From positions 1,229,964 through 1,293,963 of the forward strand of contig NZ_LMIV01000001.1 of the NCBI RefSeq assembly GCF_001428865.1: a DNA stretch of 64,000 nucleotides, written 5' to 3'. The notes beneath the pieces were generated by a model. The model saw nothing but the letters and a program-made list of their open reading frames with translations. It was not told where the DNA came from and made no database searches. Position numbers and translations under genes: made by a program. This document shows positions 8,454 through 19,266 of the stretch, piece by piece (position 1 is the first letter of the stretch; every line of letters starts with the position of its first letter). This stretch comes from Sphingomonas sp. Root241 (lineage in GTDB: Bacteria; Pseudomonadota; Alphaproteobacteria; Sphingomonadales; Sphingomonadaceae).

Positions 8454-10486
8454 TCGTCGCGCTCCACCGGGGCGCCGGCGACGTCGCCGACCGGCACGCT
8501 GGCATTGGCGGCTTCGGAAACGACATCGCTTGCCGCCGCTTCGGCATCCTCGGGAACGGGCGGAGGAGGGGCTGCCTTCGCCGCCGCCTGCGCTGCGTTG
8601 AACGCCTCGCTCTTCGCCGCCATCCGCTCGGTATAGGTGCCGCCCCAGCCTTTCTCGAGCGCGTGCAGCGAGGCCATCGCCTTCTCGCGATCGAACAGAA
8701 AGGTCATTATGTCGCGCGCGGTGGGTGACACGTCGGTGACCGGGTTGACGTGGCCATGATGCTCGAGAACGATCGAAGCGGCGTAACGCGGATTGTCCCA
8801 CGGCGCGAAGCAGACGAACAGCGCATGGTCGCGCAGCTTGAAGGGGAGCGCAGCGTTCTTGAGCACGCCCGAGCTGCGTTCTGCCGAAGTGATGGCGCGG
8901 ACCTGCGCAGTGCCGGTTTTGCCGGCCAGCTCGATGCCGGCGATCGGCAAACGCGCCTTGCCGCCGGTTCCGCCCCCATTGATCACGGCCCACATGCATT
9001 GGCGGACCGTCTGGATATGCTGCGGGTCGATGCCGAGCGAGGGCGCCGGCTCGTGCGGCTCGTCGAGCAGCAGGCGGGGTACGATCGCGCGGCCCTGCGC
9101 CATCCGCGCCGCCATCACCGCCAGCTGGAGCGGATTGGCGAGAACATAGCCCTGTCCGATCGACGCGTTGACCGAGTCCGCGATGGTCCAGGGCTGTTTG
9201 TACTTCTTCAGCTTCCACGCGCTGTCGGGCACGGTGCCGTAACGCTGACTCGTGTAAGGCAGGTCGAAGCGCTGCCCGAGGCCCATCTCTCGCACCGTGG
9301 GCGCGAAGTGGTCATAGCCGAGTTCGCGCGCCATCGAGTAGAAATAGATGTCACAGCTCTGCGCGACGGCACGCTCCATGTTGACCGCACCGTGCCCGCC
9401 GCGCTTGTGGCAATGAAAGGCGCGATTCCCGATCTGCAGTGCGCCACTGCATTGCACGGTGGCCTGGGGCGATATGCCGGCGCGCAGGATCGCCAGCGAA
9501 TGCATCGGCTTGACGGTCGATCCCGGCGGATACAGCCCCTGCAGCACCTTGTTCATCAAGGGCACGTGATCGTCCCCCGAAAGCATCTTCCATTCGCTCT
9601 GGCTGATCCCGTCGGAGAAACTGTTGGGATCGTAGCCGGGCATCGAAACCATCGCGAGCACGTCGCCGGTCAGGCAGTCGAGGACGACGATCGAGCCCGA
9701 ATTATCGGCAAGCCGCCGCGCGCAATATTCCTGCAGCCCCGCGTCGATGGTCAGCTTGACGGTTTTGCCGGGCACATCGGGCCGCGTCGTCAGCTCGCGC
9801 ACCAATTTGCCGCGGGCGGTGACCTCGACGCGCTTGGCGCCGGGCACGCCGCGCAACCGGCTCTCGAGCGTCTTCTCGAGTCCGTCCTTGCCCATCTTGA
9901 ACCCGGGCGTGACCATCAACGGATCCTTGGTCTCCTTATACTGCTCGGCCGAGGCAGCGCCGACATAGCCGATCAGATGGCCGACTCCGGCGCCGAGCGG
10001 ATAGTTGCGCGTGAACCCCTGCGTCGCCTGCACCCCCGGCAATTCGGGCAGCCGGACGAGCACCTTGGCATAGCGTTCCCAGTCGAGGCGTTCCTTGACC
10101 TGCACCGGCTTGAAGCCGTGGGCGCGCTTGAGGTCGGTGGCGATGCGCGCCATCTCCTCCGGGGTTAACTCCAGGATGCGCTGGAGCTCGGCCAGGGTTT
10201 CTTCGCGCCGCTCCAGCCGATCGGGTATCAGATCGACGCGGAAGTCGGTGCGGTTGTTGGCGAGCGGCTGACCATTCCTGTCGATGATCCAGCCGCGGCG
10301 CGGCGGGCTCAGCGTCTGGCTGACGCGGTTGTCCTCGGCCATGAGCCGGTAATGCTCGTTCTCGTAAACCGAGAGCCAGGTCATGCGCGCGGCGAGCGCC
10401 AGCGCGACGGCGCCCTGCGCGCCTCCCATCAGCAATGCGCGCCGCGAGAAGCTGTATGCCTGTGACGCCTCGGTGACCTTCAGCAC
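8450..10486 (-). CDS. mrdA: Penicillin-binding protein 2 (elongasome transpeptidase)
   Basis: PBP2 cross-links peptidoglycan made by RodA during elongation. The 678-residue protein has a single N-terminal membrane anchor (about 18-40), a PBP dimerisation/pedestal domain (about 60-230) and a transpeptidase domain. Catalytic motifs are GSTVKP (Ser323, Lys326), SCD at 377-379 in the SxN position (SxD is usual in PBP2) and KTGTAQ at 523-528. The C-terminus adds an acidic Ala/Pro-rich tail of about 60 residues, beyond the usual length of the family. It overlaps rodA and lies one base after mreD, so the five genes are likely one operon. Confidence 0.96.
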   Translation of the reverse strand: MLKVTEASQAYSFSRRALLMGGAQGAVALALAARMTWLSVYENEHYRLMAEDNRVSQTLSPPRRGWIIDRNGQPLANNRTDFRVDLIPDRLERREETLAELQRILELTPEEMARIATDLKRAHGFKPVQVKERLDWERYAKVLVRLPELPGVQATQGFTRNYPLGAGVGHLIGYVGAASAEQYKETKDPLMVTPGFKMGKDGLEKTLESRLRGVPGAKRVEVTARGKLVRELTTRPDVPGKTVKLTIDAGLQEYCARRLADNSGSIVVLDCLTGDVLAMVSMPGYDPNSFSDGISQSEWKMLSGDDHVPLMNKVLQGLYPPGSTVKPMHSLAILRAGISPQATVQCSGALQIGNRAFHCHKRGGHGAVNMERAVAQSCDIYFYSMARELGYDHFAPTVREMGLGQRFDLPYTSQRYGTVPDSAWKLKKYKQPWTIADSVNASIGQGYVLANPLQLAVMAARMAQGRAIVPRLLLDEPHEPAPSLGIDPQHIQTVRQCMWAVINGGGTGGKARLPIAGIELAGKTGTAQVRAITSAERSSGVLKNAALPFKLRDHALFVCFAPWDNPRYAASIVLEHHGHVNPVTDVSPTARDIMTFLFDREKAMASLHALEKGWGGTYTERMAAKSEAFNAAQAAAKAAPPPPVPEDAEAAASDVVSEAANASVPVGDVAGAPVERDE

Positions 10487-10487
10487 C

Positions 10488-11000
10488 TCAATGCTTCCTC
10501 ACGTCGCGGTCGAACCAGGCGCAGAGCCGATAGATCAGTGGAAACAGCGCGGCAGAGGTGACGACCTGCAGCAGCAGCGCGGTATCGACATGCGAGCCGA
10601 AGGGCGAGGCGACCAGCCGCCCGGCAATCAGGCAAAAGCCGATGGCACCCGATGCGATCAGCCAGTCCTGCCAGAAATCGCGCCATACCAGCCGCGTATC
10701 TAGCACGTCGATCGCCAGCACGCACAGCGTCCACAGCAGCATCGCCGAGCCGAGCGGCTGCCCGCTCACCATATCGTCGAAGAAGCCGAGCAGCACGGGC
10801 ATCCAGACGCGCATCGAATCGCCGCGCACCATCCGCCAGCCGAGCAGGATCATCAGCCCGAACGGCGGCAGGAACGGCACCACCGCGATCACGGGAAGCA
10901 ATGTCATCAGCGAACCGAGCATCACCGACAAAGGCGCGAGCCAAAGCGCGCGCGGCGGCTTTTCGGCATGCCCCATCGGGATGAATTCGATGGGGCTCAC
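10488..11000 (-). CDS. mreD: Rod shape-determining protein MreD
   Basis: MreD is a small polytopic membrane protein linking MreB and MreC to the elongasome. The protein has about five hydrophobic segments (for example LAPLSVMLGSLMTLLPVIAV and the FGLMILLGW helix) with little sequence conservation, as is normal for MreD. Position between mreC and mrdA makes the call secure. A GTG at 11000 overlaps the mreC stop as GTGA and suggests coupling; an ATG at 10976 would give a 162-residue product and cannot be excluded, since neither start has a clear ribosome site. Confidence 0.88.
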   Translation of the reverse strand: MSPIEFIPMGHAEKPPRALWLAPLSVMLGSLMTLLPVIAVVPFLPPFGLMILLGWRMVRGDSMRVWMPVLLGFFDDMVSGQPLGSAMLLWTLCVLAIDVLDTRLVWRDFWQDWLIASGAIGFCLIAGRLVASPFGSHVDTALLLQVVTSAALFPLIYRLCAWFDRDVRKH

Positions 11001-11908
11001 GGCGCGGACCTGGGCTGTGCCGCGGTAGGCGAGGGGGAGGGCGAGGGCGTCGGGGTCGCTACCGGCTCGGGCAGGAAGGTTTGCTGGACCAACGCGAAAT
11101 CGAGGGCGTCGGGATTGACCGCGGGCTGGGCGATGGCGATGTCGCCCTGGGTACGGACCACGCGCGCGACCGGGATGTTCGGCGAGAAGACCCCGCCGGT
11201 TCCCGAAGTGACGAAAACATCTCCGGGACGGAAGCCCATCGTCGCGACGCTGGCCGAGCGGATGTCGATCAGCCCGTCGCCGCGTCCCGAAGCGATCGCC
11301 GGAAGCCCGTCGCGCGTGCGGCGCACGGGCACGATGCTCTCGGGGTCGACGACCAGCAGCACGCGCGCGCTGTTGGGGCTGGTCTCGATGACCTGACCGA
11401 CCAGCCCGCTGGGATCGCGCACCGGCTGGCCGCGCTTCACGCCCTGCCACGATCCGGCGTTGAGCGTGGCGTAGCGCCGGGTGCTCGACGACGAGCTGTT
11501 GACCAGCCGCGCCGCCACGATCGCGTCGGTGGTCACGTCACGCAGCTTGACCATCTCGCGCAGCCGGCGATTCTCCTGGTCGAGCGTCTGCGCGCGCGAC
11601 ACCGACAGCGCATTGTCGGCGAGTTGCTTTTTCAGGCGAGCATTCTCGCCGTGAACGTTGAAATAGCTGCCAATTCCTTGGGGGATGCCCCCCAGACCAC
11701 GCCGCACCCAGTGGAACCCGGAAGCGATCGGAGTGGTAATCTCGGCGACCACGCCCCGCAGGGGAGCGAAGGCCGGCGGATTGAACGTCGAGAGCAACAG
11801 CAGCACCGCGCCGACCAGTCCGCCGCCGATCAAGCCCATGTAACCGATGAAGAGCCCGTATTGCGCCCGCCGCGAAAATCCGGGGCGCCGGTTGCGTGGC
11901 GGCGCCAT
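10997..11908 (-). CDS. mreC: Rod shape-determining protein MreC
   Basis: MreC is a periplasmic scaffold anchored by one N-terminal helix; it activates PBP2/RodA. The 303-residue protein shows an Arg-rich cytoplasmic start, a transmembrane helix at about 20-40, a coiled coil (ENARLKKQLADNAL and DQENRRLREMVKLRD, about 88-125) and the beta-barrel MreC domain with SGLVGQVIETSPNSARVLLV and the VFVTSGTGGVFSPNIPVARV motif. A low-complexity Pro/Thr/Ser tail ends the protein. The ATG at 11908 follows GAGGGG; an upstream in-frame start has no ribosome site. Confidence 0.95.
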   Translation of the reverse strand: MAPPRNRRPGFSRRAQYGLFIGYMGLIGGGLVGAVLLLLSTFNPPAFAPLRGVVAEITTPIASGFHWVRRGLGGIPQGIGSYFNVHGENARLKKQLADNALSVSRAQTLDQENRRLREMVKLRDVTTDAIVAARLVNSSSSSTRRYATLNAGSWQGVKRGQPVRDPSGLVGQVIETSPNSARVLLVVDPESIVPVRRTRDGLPAIASGRGDGLIDIRSASVATMGFRPGDVFVTSGTGGVFSPNIPVARVVRTQGDIAIAQPAVNPDALDFALVQQTFLPEPVATPTPSPSPSPTAAQPRSAP

Positions 11909-11921
11909 GTCCCCTCGCTCC

Positions 11922-13016
<1,095 letters not shown>

Positions 13017-13110
13017 TTAGCCCTGACCCTTCCGGATTGGACAAAAAATCCATCTCGGTGCATGCGCTTGCGGGTCGCGGGATGCCGCCCGTTGGGCTAG
13101 ACAGACTGCC

Positions 13111-14904
13111 ATGTCAATACGCCGTCTCCCCGAGCATCTTGTCAACCGAATTGCAGCTGGCGAAGTGGTCGAACGCCCTGCCAGCGCGCTGAAAGAACTG
13201 GTTGAAAACGCTATCGATGCGGGCGCTTCGCGGATCGCCGTCAGGCTCGTTACCGGCGGGACCGAATTGATCGAGGTCATCGACGACGGCTGCGGCATGA
13301 ATCCCACCGACATGGCGCTCGCGCTCGAGCGCCATGCCACCTCCAAGCTGCCCGACGATGCGATCGAAGCCGTCGCGACATTGGGTTTTCGCGGCGAGGC
13401 GCTGCCGTCGATCGCCAGCGTCGCGCGGCTGACGATCGAGAGCCGATTGCGCGGTGCCGATGGCTGGTCGCGCATTGTCGACAATGGCGAGCTGGTCGCC
13501 GAGGGCCCGGCCGCGCTGCCGCCGGGCACGCGCGTGCGCGTCGAGCAATTGTTCGCCCGCGTGCCGGCGCGCCGCAAGTTCCTTCGCTCGCCGCGCGCCG
13601 AATATGGCGCCAGCCTCGATGTCGTTAAGCGGCTGGCCATGGCGCGGCCCGACATTGCCTTCTCGGTCGAGCACGACGGCCGTCGCGTGCTGTCGGTGCA
13701 AGGCGGCGAGACCCGACCCGAACGCGTTGCCGCGCTTACCGATCGCGATCTCGCTGGGAACAGCGTCGCGATCGACTTCCAGCGCGAGAGCCTCGTCCTC
13801 GGCGGCGTCGCCGGGCTGCCGACCTTCAATCGCGGCGTGGCGGATCACCAATATCTGTTCGTCAACGGCCGCCCAGTGAAGGACCGGCTGCTCGCCGGCG
13901 CGGTCCGCGGCGCTTATGCCGAGATGCTCGCGCGCGATCGCCATCCGGTGGTGGCGCTGTTCCTCGATGTCCCGCCCGACCAGGTCGACGTCAACGTTCA
14001 TCCCGCCAAGACCGAAGTCCGCTTCCGCGATCCCGCGCTCGCCCGCGGCATGATCGTCAGCGGCCTGCGCCGCGCCCTTGACGAAGCCGGTCACCGCAGC
14101 GTCCAGCGCCCGAGGGAGGCGGCTTTGGGGATGTGGCAGCCGGGGCATGTGAGCGGGCCTGATCCGGAAGCATTCGCGTGGAGCCCAGTCAGTCCCGCGG
14201 CGGACGGAGAAGGACTGAAGCATTATTCAGGCCTCGCGCTCCACGATCGCCGCCCCACCTTCTTCACCCCGCCGCCGCAAGCCCGCGCCGAAGCCGCGCA
14301 TGCGCCTGTCCCTCAGACGATAGACTTCCCCCTCGGTGTCGCCCGCGGGCAGGTTGCGAAGACCTATATCGTCGCCGAGGCCGAGGACGGACTCGTCCTC
14401 GTCGACCAGCATGCCGCGCACGAGCGCCTCGTCCTCGAGCGGATGCGGCGGGCGATGCAGGGCGGTGGCGTCGCCAGCCAGGCGCTGCTGCTGCCCGAAG
14501 TCGTCGAGCTCGAAGAGCCCGCCTGCGATCGGCTCGAGGCACGCATCGAGGAACTGGCGCAATTTGGCCTCGAGCTCGAACGTTTCGGCCCGCGCGCGAT
14601 GCTTGTCCGCGCAACGCCCGCAGCGCTGGGACAGGGCAACGTCCACGGCCTCGTCACCGATCTCGCCGACGAACTCGCCAGCTTCGACGAGGCATTGTCA
14701 TTGAAGGAACGGCTCGATCATGTCGCCTCGACCATGGCGTGTCACGGCTCGGTGCGCGCGGGCAGGATCCTCTCGGTCGCCGAGATGAACGCGTTGCTCC
14801 GCGAAATGGAAGTCACGCCGCATTCGGGCCAGTGCAATCACGGTCGCCCGACCTGGGTGAAACTGGCGCATGGCGACATCGAGAAACTGTTCGGACGCAA
14901 ATAG
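13111..14904 (+). CDS. mutL: DNA mismatch repair protein MutL
   Basis: MutL couples mismatch recognition by MutS to strand incision. The N-terminal GHKL ATPase shows ELVENAIDAGA (about 30-40), DDGCGM and GFRGEALPSIASV. A variable linker spans about 330-400. The C-terminal domain carries the endonuclease motif DQHAAHERLVLE (the DQHAx2Ex4E pattern, about 432-443), plus ACHGSVRAG and CNHGRPT metal-site motifs. This MutL therefore has its own nicking activity, as in bacteria without MutH. The 597-residue length is usual. It is transcribed rightward, divergent from mreB. Confidence 0.97.
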   Translation: MSIRRLPEHLVNRIAAGEVVERPASALKELVENAIDAGASRIAVRLVTGGTELIEVIDDGCGMNPTDMALALERHATSKLPDDAIEAVATLGFRGEALPSIASVARLTIESRLRGADGWSRIVDNGELVAEGPAALPPGTRVRVEQLFARVPARRKFLRSPRAEYGASLDVVKRLAMARPDIAFSVEHDGRRVLSVQGGETRPERVAALTDRDLAGNSVAIDFQRESLVLGGVAGLPTFNRGVADHQYLFVNGRPVKDRLLAGAVRGAYAEMLARDRHPVVALFLDVPPDQVDVNVHPAKTEVRFRDPALARGMIVSGLRRALDEAGHRSVQRPREAALGMWQPGHVSGPDPEAFAWSPVSPAADGEGLKHYSGLALHDRRPTFFTPPPQARAEAAHAPVPQTIDFPLGVARGQVAKTYIVAEAEDGLVLVDQHAAHERLVLERMRRAMQGGGVASQALLLPEVVELEEPACDRLEARIEELAQFGLELERFGPRAMLVRATPAALGQGNVHGLVTDLADELASFDEALSLKERLDHVASTMACHGSVRAGRILSVAEMNALLREMEVTPHSGQCNHGRPTWVKLAHGDIEKLFGRK

Positions 14905-15012
14905 CGCATAGCGTGATCGCATACCGTCGGCACCACTCGCTTAGTCGCGACCGCTATACGTGTGCAATACAGTATGTTATGGCGTTGCTTTGCTATCTTT
15001 CAGGGGGTGGGA

Positions 15013-15273
15013 ATGTCGATCCGCTTGCTCGCGGCTGCTGCTGTTACGTGTCTGTTTTCGCACGCCGCCATTGCGCAGGATGCGCCGATTGATCCGGCCA
15101 AGCCGGTCCAGGAGAAGAAGCTCTGCCGTTCGGTCACGCCGACGGGAAGCGTGATGTCGAAGCGCATCTGCCTGACCAAGACCGAATGGGCGAAGCTCAA
15201 CGGGGAATATGAGAAGCGGAACGAAGCCTTTCGCGAGAATCAGAGCCGCGGCGGCCAGCTCGGCGCGCAATAA
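15013..15273 (+). CDS. Small secreted hypothetical protein
   Basis: An 86-residue protein with an N-terminal signal peptide (IRLLAAAAVTCLFSHAAIA-Q, cleavage near 22). The mature part has two cysteines 16 residues apart (KLCRSVTPTGS and RICLTK) that could form a disulfide, then a charged helical tail. Small secreted proteins with this CRxxxxTGS...C-TxxEW layout are, from memory, common in sphingomonads, but their function is unknown to me. The ATG at 15013 follows a GGGGGTGG ribosome site; a start 51 bases upstream would place residues ahead of the signal peptide and is rejected. It is convergent with the CAP-domain gene. Confidence 0.7.
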   Translation: MSIRLLAAAAVTCLFSHAAIAQDAPIDPAKPVQEKKLCRSVTPTGSVMSKRICLTKTEWAKLNGEYEKRNEAFRENQSRGGQLGAQ

Positions 15274-15283
15274 GCGACCTGCC

Positions 15284-15997
<714 letters not shown>

Positions 15998-16114
15998 GTT
16001 ACAGATCCCCCCGGAACCCGCCGCGTACGCGCGCCGGACGTCTATGGTGATGCAGCACATCCTAACCCCATGACGAGGCGTGTGGATAGTCCGGAGTTAA
16101 CCCTAAATGCGGGT

Positions 16115-16717
16115 TCAGCGGCGCCCGTCCGGTTTGCGCGCGAATTCGGCGACGCACATCACGCGGTAGGTCTTGTGCGGCCCGCAGCCGATTCCGACGA
16201 ACCGCATCTCGGCCGCGAACACCGTGCGGCGGTGGCCGCGATTAGGCACGTCGTCGTCGACGATCAACTGGCGCACGACTTCGACTGCAGAGGGTGGACC
16301 GTAGGTGATCGTCTCCGCGACATAGTCGCCCCCGCCGTGCCGCCGGACGCGATCGCGCGGATCGTCGCCGTTCTTCGAGAAATGACCGGTCGCTCCGCGC
16401 GGTCCCTGTTCCGCGACATGCGCGCCGGCTGCTTGGGCGAGAAGCCGGGCAGGGGAGAGCGGCGGCACCGGCGGCTGGCGTTCGAGGAACGCGATCGCTT
16501 CATCGACGGCGGCGACACCCTCCGCGGTGCGCAGGCCTTCGGGCTTGGCGGGATACTGCACGATCTTGCCGCGGAAATAGCGGCGATACTCGCGCAGGCG
16601 CCCGGCATAGTCGCGCGGATGCTGGCGCGCGAAGTTCAGTTCGGTGACGATCTCGCGTTCGAGCGCACTCTCGGGCGCGGCAAGCGTCGCGGCGAGAGGG
16701 AGGAGAGCGGCCAGCAT
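16115..16717 (-). CDS. CAP-domain (SCP-like) secreted protein
   Basis: A 200-residue paralogue of the CAP-domain protein directly downstream. It begins with a short signal peptide (MLAALLPLAATLAA). The CAP domain covers nearly the rest: ATGHFSKNG (His), AETITYG (Glu) and NRGHRRTVFAAEMRFVGIGC. Both proteins share the REYRRYF, VAAVDEAI/VSAVDEAI and QMIVDD/QLIVDD blocks, so they are tandem duplicates that have diverged. It lacks the Ala-Arg tail. The ATG at 16717 starts the signal peptide, though its GGAGG is very close; a TTG 36 bases upstream is an alternative. Function unknown beyond the fold. Confidence 0.83.
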   Translation of the reverse strand: MLAALLPLAATLAAPESALEREIVTELNFARQHPRDYAGRLREYRRYFRGKIVQYPAKPEGLRTAEGVAAVDEAIAFLERQPPVPPLSPARLLAQAAGAHVAEQGPRGATGHFSKNGDDPRDRVRRHGGGDYVAETITYGPPSAVEVVRQLIVDDDVPNRGHRRTVFAAEMRFVGIGCGPHKTYRVMCVAEFARKPDGRR

Positions 16718-16774
16718 CCTCCAATTTTTTGCGTCCCTGCCGGCTGAATGCAAGCCGCGGATCGATCATGCACG

Positions 16775-16806
16775 AAAAAGGCCGCCCCGGATGCTCCGGA
16801 GCGGCC
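16775..16806 (-). terminator. Rho-independent terminator after rplI
   Basis: On the minus strand an 11-base GC-rich stem (GGCCGCTCCGG with CCGGGGCGGCC, one mismatch, 5-base loop) is followed by TTTTT, 27 bases past the rplI stop. Confidence 0.85.
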
Positions 16807-16832
16807 CTTTATTTCGGAATGCGACGAAAGCC

Positions 16833-17441
16833 TCAGCCCTCGGCGTTCTCGCTCTCGTCCGCGGCAGGCTCGGCCTGCACTTCGGCGGTCGCGCCCGGCT
16901 CGGCGTTGGGATCGTAATCCTCGGTGAAGCCGGCTTCGTCCTTCTCGAACATCGCCGTCATCACGTCGACGCCCTGCGACTGCATCTCGGCCTCTTCCGG
17001 CGAGCGGGCGACGTTGACCTTGACGGTCACCGACACCTCGGGGTGCAGCGCAACCTTGATCTCGTACACGCCGATCGACTTGATCGGACGGTCGAGCACG
17101 ATCTGCGCCTTGTTGACCTTGTGGCCGTCGGCAGTGATCGCCTCGACCAGGTCACGAACCGCGACCGAGCCGTAGAGCTGGCCGGTGTTCGAAGCCTGAC
17201 GGATCAGCGTGACCGAAACGTCGTTGAAGTTGCCGGCTTCCTTCTCGGCGTCGCTGCGGCGCGAAGCGTTGTCGGCTTCGATGCGCGCGCGATTGGCCTC
17301 GAAGACCTTGCGGTTGGCGGCGTTCGAACGAAGCGCCTTCTTGTTGGGGAGAAGGAAGTTGCGGGCGAACCCGTCCTTGACCTTCACCACGTCGCCGATG
17401 GCGCCGAGCTTCTCGACGCGCTCAAGCAGGATGACTTCCAT
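16833..17441 (-). CDS. rplI: 50S ribosomal protein L9
   Basis: L9 binds 23S rRNA and spans the ribosome surface. The N-terminal domain is standard: MEVILLERVEKLGAIGDVV, then GFARNFLLPNKKA, with the connecting helix around 55-75 and a C-terminal rRNA-binding domain to about 150. The protein is 202 residues, longer than E. coli L9 (149), because of an acidic Ala/Glu-rich tail from about 165; such tails are common in alphaproteobacterial L9. It is the last gene of the rpsF-rpsR-rplI operon, followed by a terminator. Confidence 0.97.
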   Translation of the reverse strand: MEVILLERVEKLGAIGDVVKVKDGFARNFLLPNKKALRSNAANRKVFEANRARIEADNASRRSDAEKEAGNFNDVSVTLIRQASNTGQLYGSVAVRDLVEAITADGHKVNKAQIVLDRPIKSIGVYEIKVALHPEVSVTVKVNVARSPEEAEMQSQGVDVMTAMFEKDEAGFTEDYDPNAEPGATAEVQAEPAADESENAEG

Positions 17442-17453
17442 GTTCTCTGCTCC

Positions 17454-17678
17454 TTACTTGACGATGTAGGGCAGCAGGCCCAGGTGACGGGCGCGCTTGA
17501 TGGCCTGGGCCAGCTCGCGCTGCTTCTTCGCGCTCACCGAAGTGATGCGCGACGGGACGATCTTGCCGCGCTCGGACACGAAGCCCTGAAGCAGACGGAC
17601 GTCCTTGTAATCGATCCGGGGCGCATCCTTCGCGGAGAAGGGGCAGCTCTTGCGGCGGCGGAAAAATGGGCGTGCCAT
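17454..17678 (-). CDS. rpsR: 30S ribosomal protein S18
   Basis: S18 pairs with S6 on the platform of the small subunit. The 74-residue sequence has the expected [20 protein letters not shown] opening, and the [18 protein letters not shown] and [11 protein letters not shown] blocks. It lies 14 bases after rpsF and 12 before rplI in the standard operon order. Confidence 0.98.
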   Translation of the reverse strand: MARPFFRRRKSCPFSAKDAPRIDYKDVRLLQGFVSERGKIVPSRITSVSAKKQRELAQAIKRARHLGLLPYIVK

Positions 17679-17692
17679 GATCTATATGCTCC

Positions 17693-18088
17693 TTATTCGC
17701 CGCCGAAACCGGTGTTGCCGCCGGCATCGTCGCGATCGCGACGGCCACGGCCGCGCTCGCGGTCCTGACCCTTGCGCATCATCACGCTCGGACCTTCTTC
17801 CAGCCCATCGACCTTGACGGTCATGTAGCGGATCACGTCCTCGTTGATCTGCGTCTGGCGCTCGAGCTCGGCGACCACGCCCGCGGGGGCATCGATCTCG
17901 AGCATCACGTAATGCGCCTTGCGGTTCTTGGCGATGCGATAGGCGAGGCTGCGAAGACCCCAGGTCTCGGTCTTGACGACCTTGCCCTTGTGATCCTCGA
18001 CGATCTTGGTGGCGGCTTCCGCCAGTGCGTCCACTTGCGCCTGTGCCAGATCCTGGCGCGCAAGGAACACGTGCTCGTAAAGAGCCAT
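17693..18088 (-). CDS. rpsF: 30S ribosomal protein S6
   Basis: S6 binds S18 and the central domain of 16S rRNA. The 131-residue protein begins [20 protein letters not shown] and contains the typical [20 protein letters not shown] strand-helix unit. A basic Arg/Gly/Asp-rich tail ([12 protein letters not shown]) follows, as in other alphaproteobacterial S6. The ATG at 18088 begins the conserved sequence; an upstream in-frame start would add 26 unconserved residues. It leads the rpsF-rpsR-rplI operon, with a leader of roughly 100 bases that may hold S6-S18 feedback regulation. Confidence 0.97.
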   Translation of the reverse strand: MALYEHVFLARQDLAQAQVDALAEAATKIVEDHKGKVVKTETWGLRSLAYRIAKNRKAHYVMLEIDAPAGVVAELERQTQINEDVIRYMTVKVDGLEEGPSVMMRKGQDRERGRGRRDRDDAGGNTGFGGE

Positions 18089-18201
18089 GCGTTTCTTCTC
18101 ACTGTTGGCCGATCGCTGACGCGCACCCCATGTGCAACGCCCCTCCGGCTGTCGTCTCAAAAGCAATCGGGCGGAGACACGTCTCCACCCCGACCGAGCG
18201 G

Positions 18202-18230
18202 CCTATGCGAGCAAAGCGCCGGAAATGCAA
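18202..18230 (-). promoter_or_regulatory. Likely promoter of rpsF-rpsR-rplI
   Basis: On the minus strand TTGCAT and CATAGG are separated by 17 bases, in a gene-free gap upstream of rpsF. They fit a vegetative promoter moderately well (good -35, weaker -10). The implied leader to the rpsF ATG is about 105 bases. Confidence 0.35.
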
Positions 18231-18252
18231 GCGCCAAGGTGCGCGCTTATGG

Positions 18253-18762
18253 TTAGATGGTCCGCCGCACGAAGCAATCGATACCGCTCGCCTGCGCCCG
18301 CGCGCAGAGCCCTTCGGTTTCGGTGCGCATCGCGGGCAGGCTCTGCAGCCGGTGGAGCGATCCGACCTGCTCGACCGTGACAGAGACCCCGGCCTCGATC
18401 AGTCGCGCGCGCTGGCGTTCGGCGGCATCGGCGGAGCTGAATGCCCCCAATTGCGCCTGCCAGGCCTCGCCGGGCGGCAGATCCGCGGCCGCGGCCAAAG
18501 CGAGGCGCTGCGCGCGGGCGCGGCGCTGTGTTTCGATCAGCGCACCCAATGTGACGGTAGCCGGCCTGTCGACATGGCGGCGCGGTTCGCGACGGGTGAC
18601 GTCGAATGCCGCTGCTGGGCCGGGACCTTGCCGCGACGCCTGTGCGATGCCGAGGATTGGAAGCACGCCGACGACCGGCAGGCTCGCCAGCGCGACGAAC
18701 AGCCACCGCCGGCGCGGCCGCCTGCGCAATGCGATCGGAAAGGAGGAATCGGTATCGGTCAC
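18253..18762 (-). CDS. SPOR-domain inner-membrane protein
   Basis: A 169-residue single-pass protein. A basic start (LRRRPRRRW) precedes one transmembrane helix (about 21-40), giving a cytoplasmic N-terminus and periplasmic C-terminus. The end (about 100-167) matches a SPOR domain: WQAQLGAFSSADAAERQRARL, then VEQVGSLHRLQSLP and CARAQASGIDCFV. SPOR domains bind denuded peptidoglycan, often at the division site. The linker is basic and Ala-rich. It is not coupled to the ribosomal genes; 164 bases separate them. Confidence 0.8.
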   Translation of the reverse strand: MTDTDSSFPIALRRRPRRRWLFVALASLPVVGVLPILGIAQASRQGPGPAAAFDVTRREPRRHVDRPATVTLGALIETQRRARAQRLALAAAADLPPGEAWQAQLGAFSSADAAERQRARLIEAGVSVTVEQVGSLHRLQSLPAMRTETEGLCARAQASGIDCFVRRTI

Positions 18763-18839
18763 GCACGACTCGTTACGGTTAACGACCGTTAACGCACGAG
18801 CCCCGGATATTGCTACCCGGTCCCGAAAAGAGACGCGAA

Positions 18840-18869
18840 AACGGCGGAGCCCGAGGGCCCCGCCGTCTC
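18840..18869 (-). terminator. Rho-independent terminator after the RcnB-like gene
   Basis: Minus-strand stem ACGGCGG/CCGCCGT (18841-18866) followed by TTTTCGCG, about 25 bases past the stop of the RcnB-like gene. Confidence 0.65.
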
Positions 18870-18891
18870 ATGCCGGTGACAGGCCGGCGGT

Positions 18892-19266
18892 TTAGCGGAT
18901 CATGTTGGCGAACACGGCGCCGATGATCCCGCTGGTGATCGCGACCAGCACCGCATCGTTGCCCGACTGGACGTAGCGATAGCCACGGGGCGGGGCGCGG
19001 AGACCGCGATACTGGCGATAGTCGATCTGCCTGTAGTTGCGGGCATAGCGGCTGTCGAAGCGCTGGCCGCGCTGCCAGTTGCGGTTCTGCCAGTTGTGGC
19101 TCTGGTAACCGCGATCGTCCCGGTAGCCGTAGCCGCGCTGGTCGTCGCGATGGACGACCTGCTGTCGGGGCGCGTCGTAGCCGCGATACTGTTGCGGCGC
19201 TGCGGCGGCCATAACCGGGGTGGCTGCGATCGAAGCGGCGACCAGGCCGAGAATGATCTTCTTCAT
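18892..19266 (-). CDS. RcnB-like small periplasmic protein
   Basis: A 124-residue exported protein with a signal peptide at 1-22 (KKIILGLVAASIAATPVMAAA). The middle is rich in Tyr, Arg, Gln and Asn with near-repeats (QRGYGYRDDRGYQ, NWQNRNWQRGQRF). The end, RAPPRGYRYVQSGNDAVLVA followed by ITSGIIGAVFANMIR, is the RcnB-family signature, in which a PPxGYRYV strand is followed by a Gly-rich hydrophobic hairpin. E. coli RcnB influences nickel and cobalt homeostasis, but this group in alphaproteobacteria is probably broader. It is transcribed divergently from fabD. Confidence 0.75.
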   Translation of the reverse strand: MKKIILGLVAASIAATPVMAAAAPQQYRGYDAPRQQVVHRDDQRGYGYRDDRGYQSHNWQNRNWQRGQRFDSRYARNYRQIDYRQYRGLRAPPRGYRYVQSGNDAVLVAITSGIIGAVFANMIR

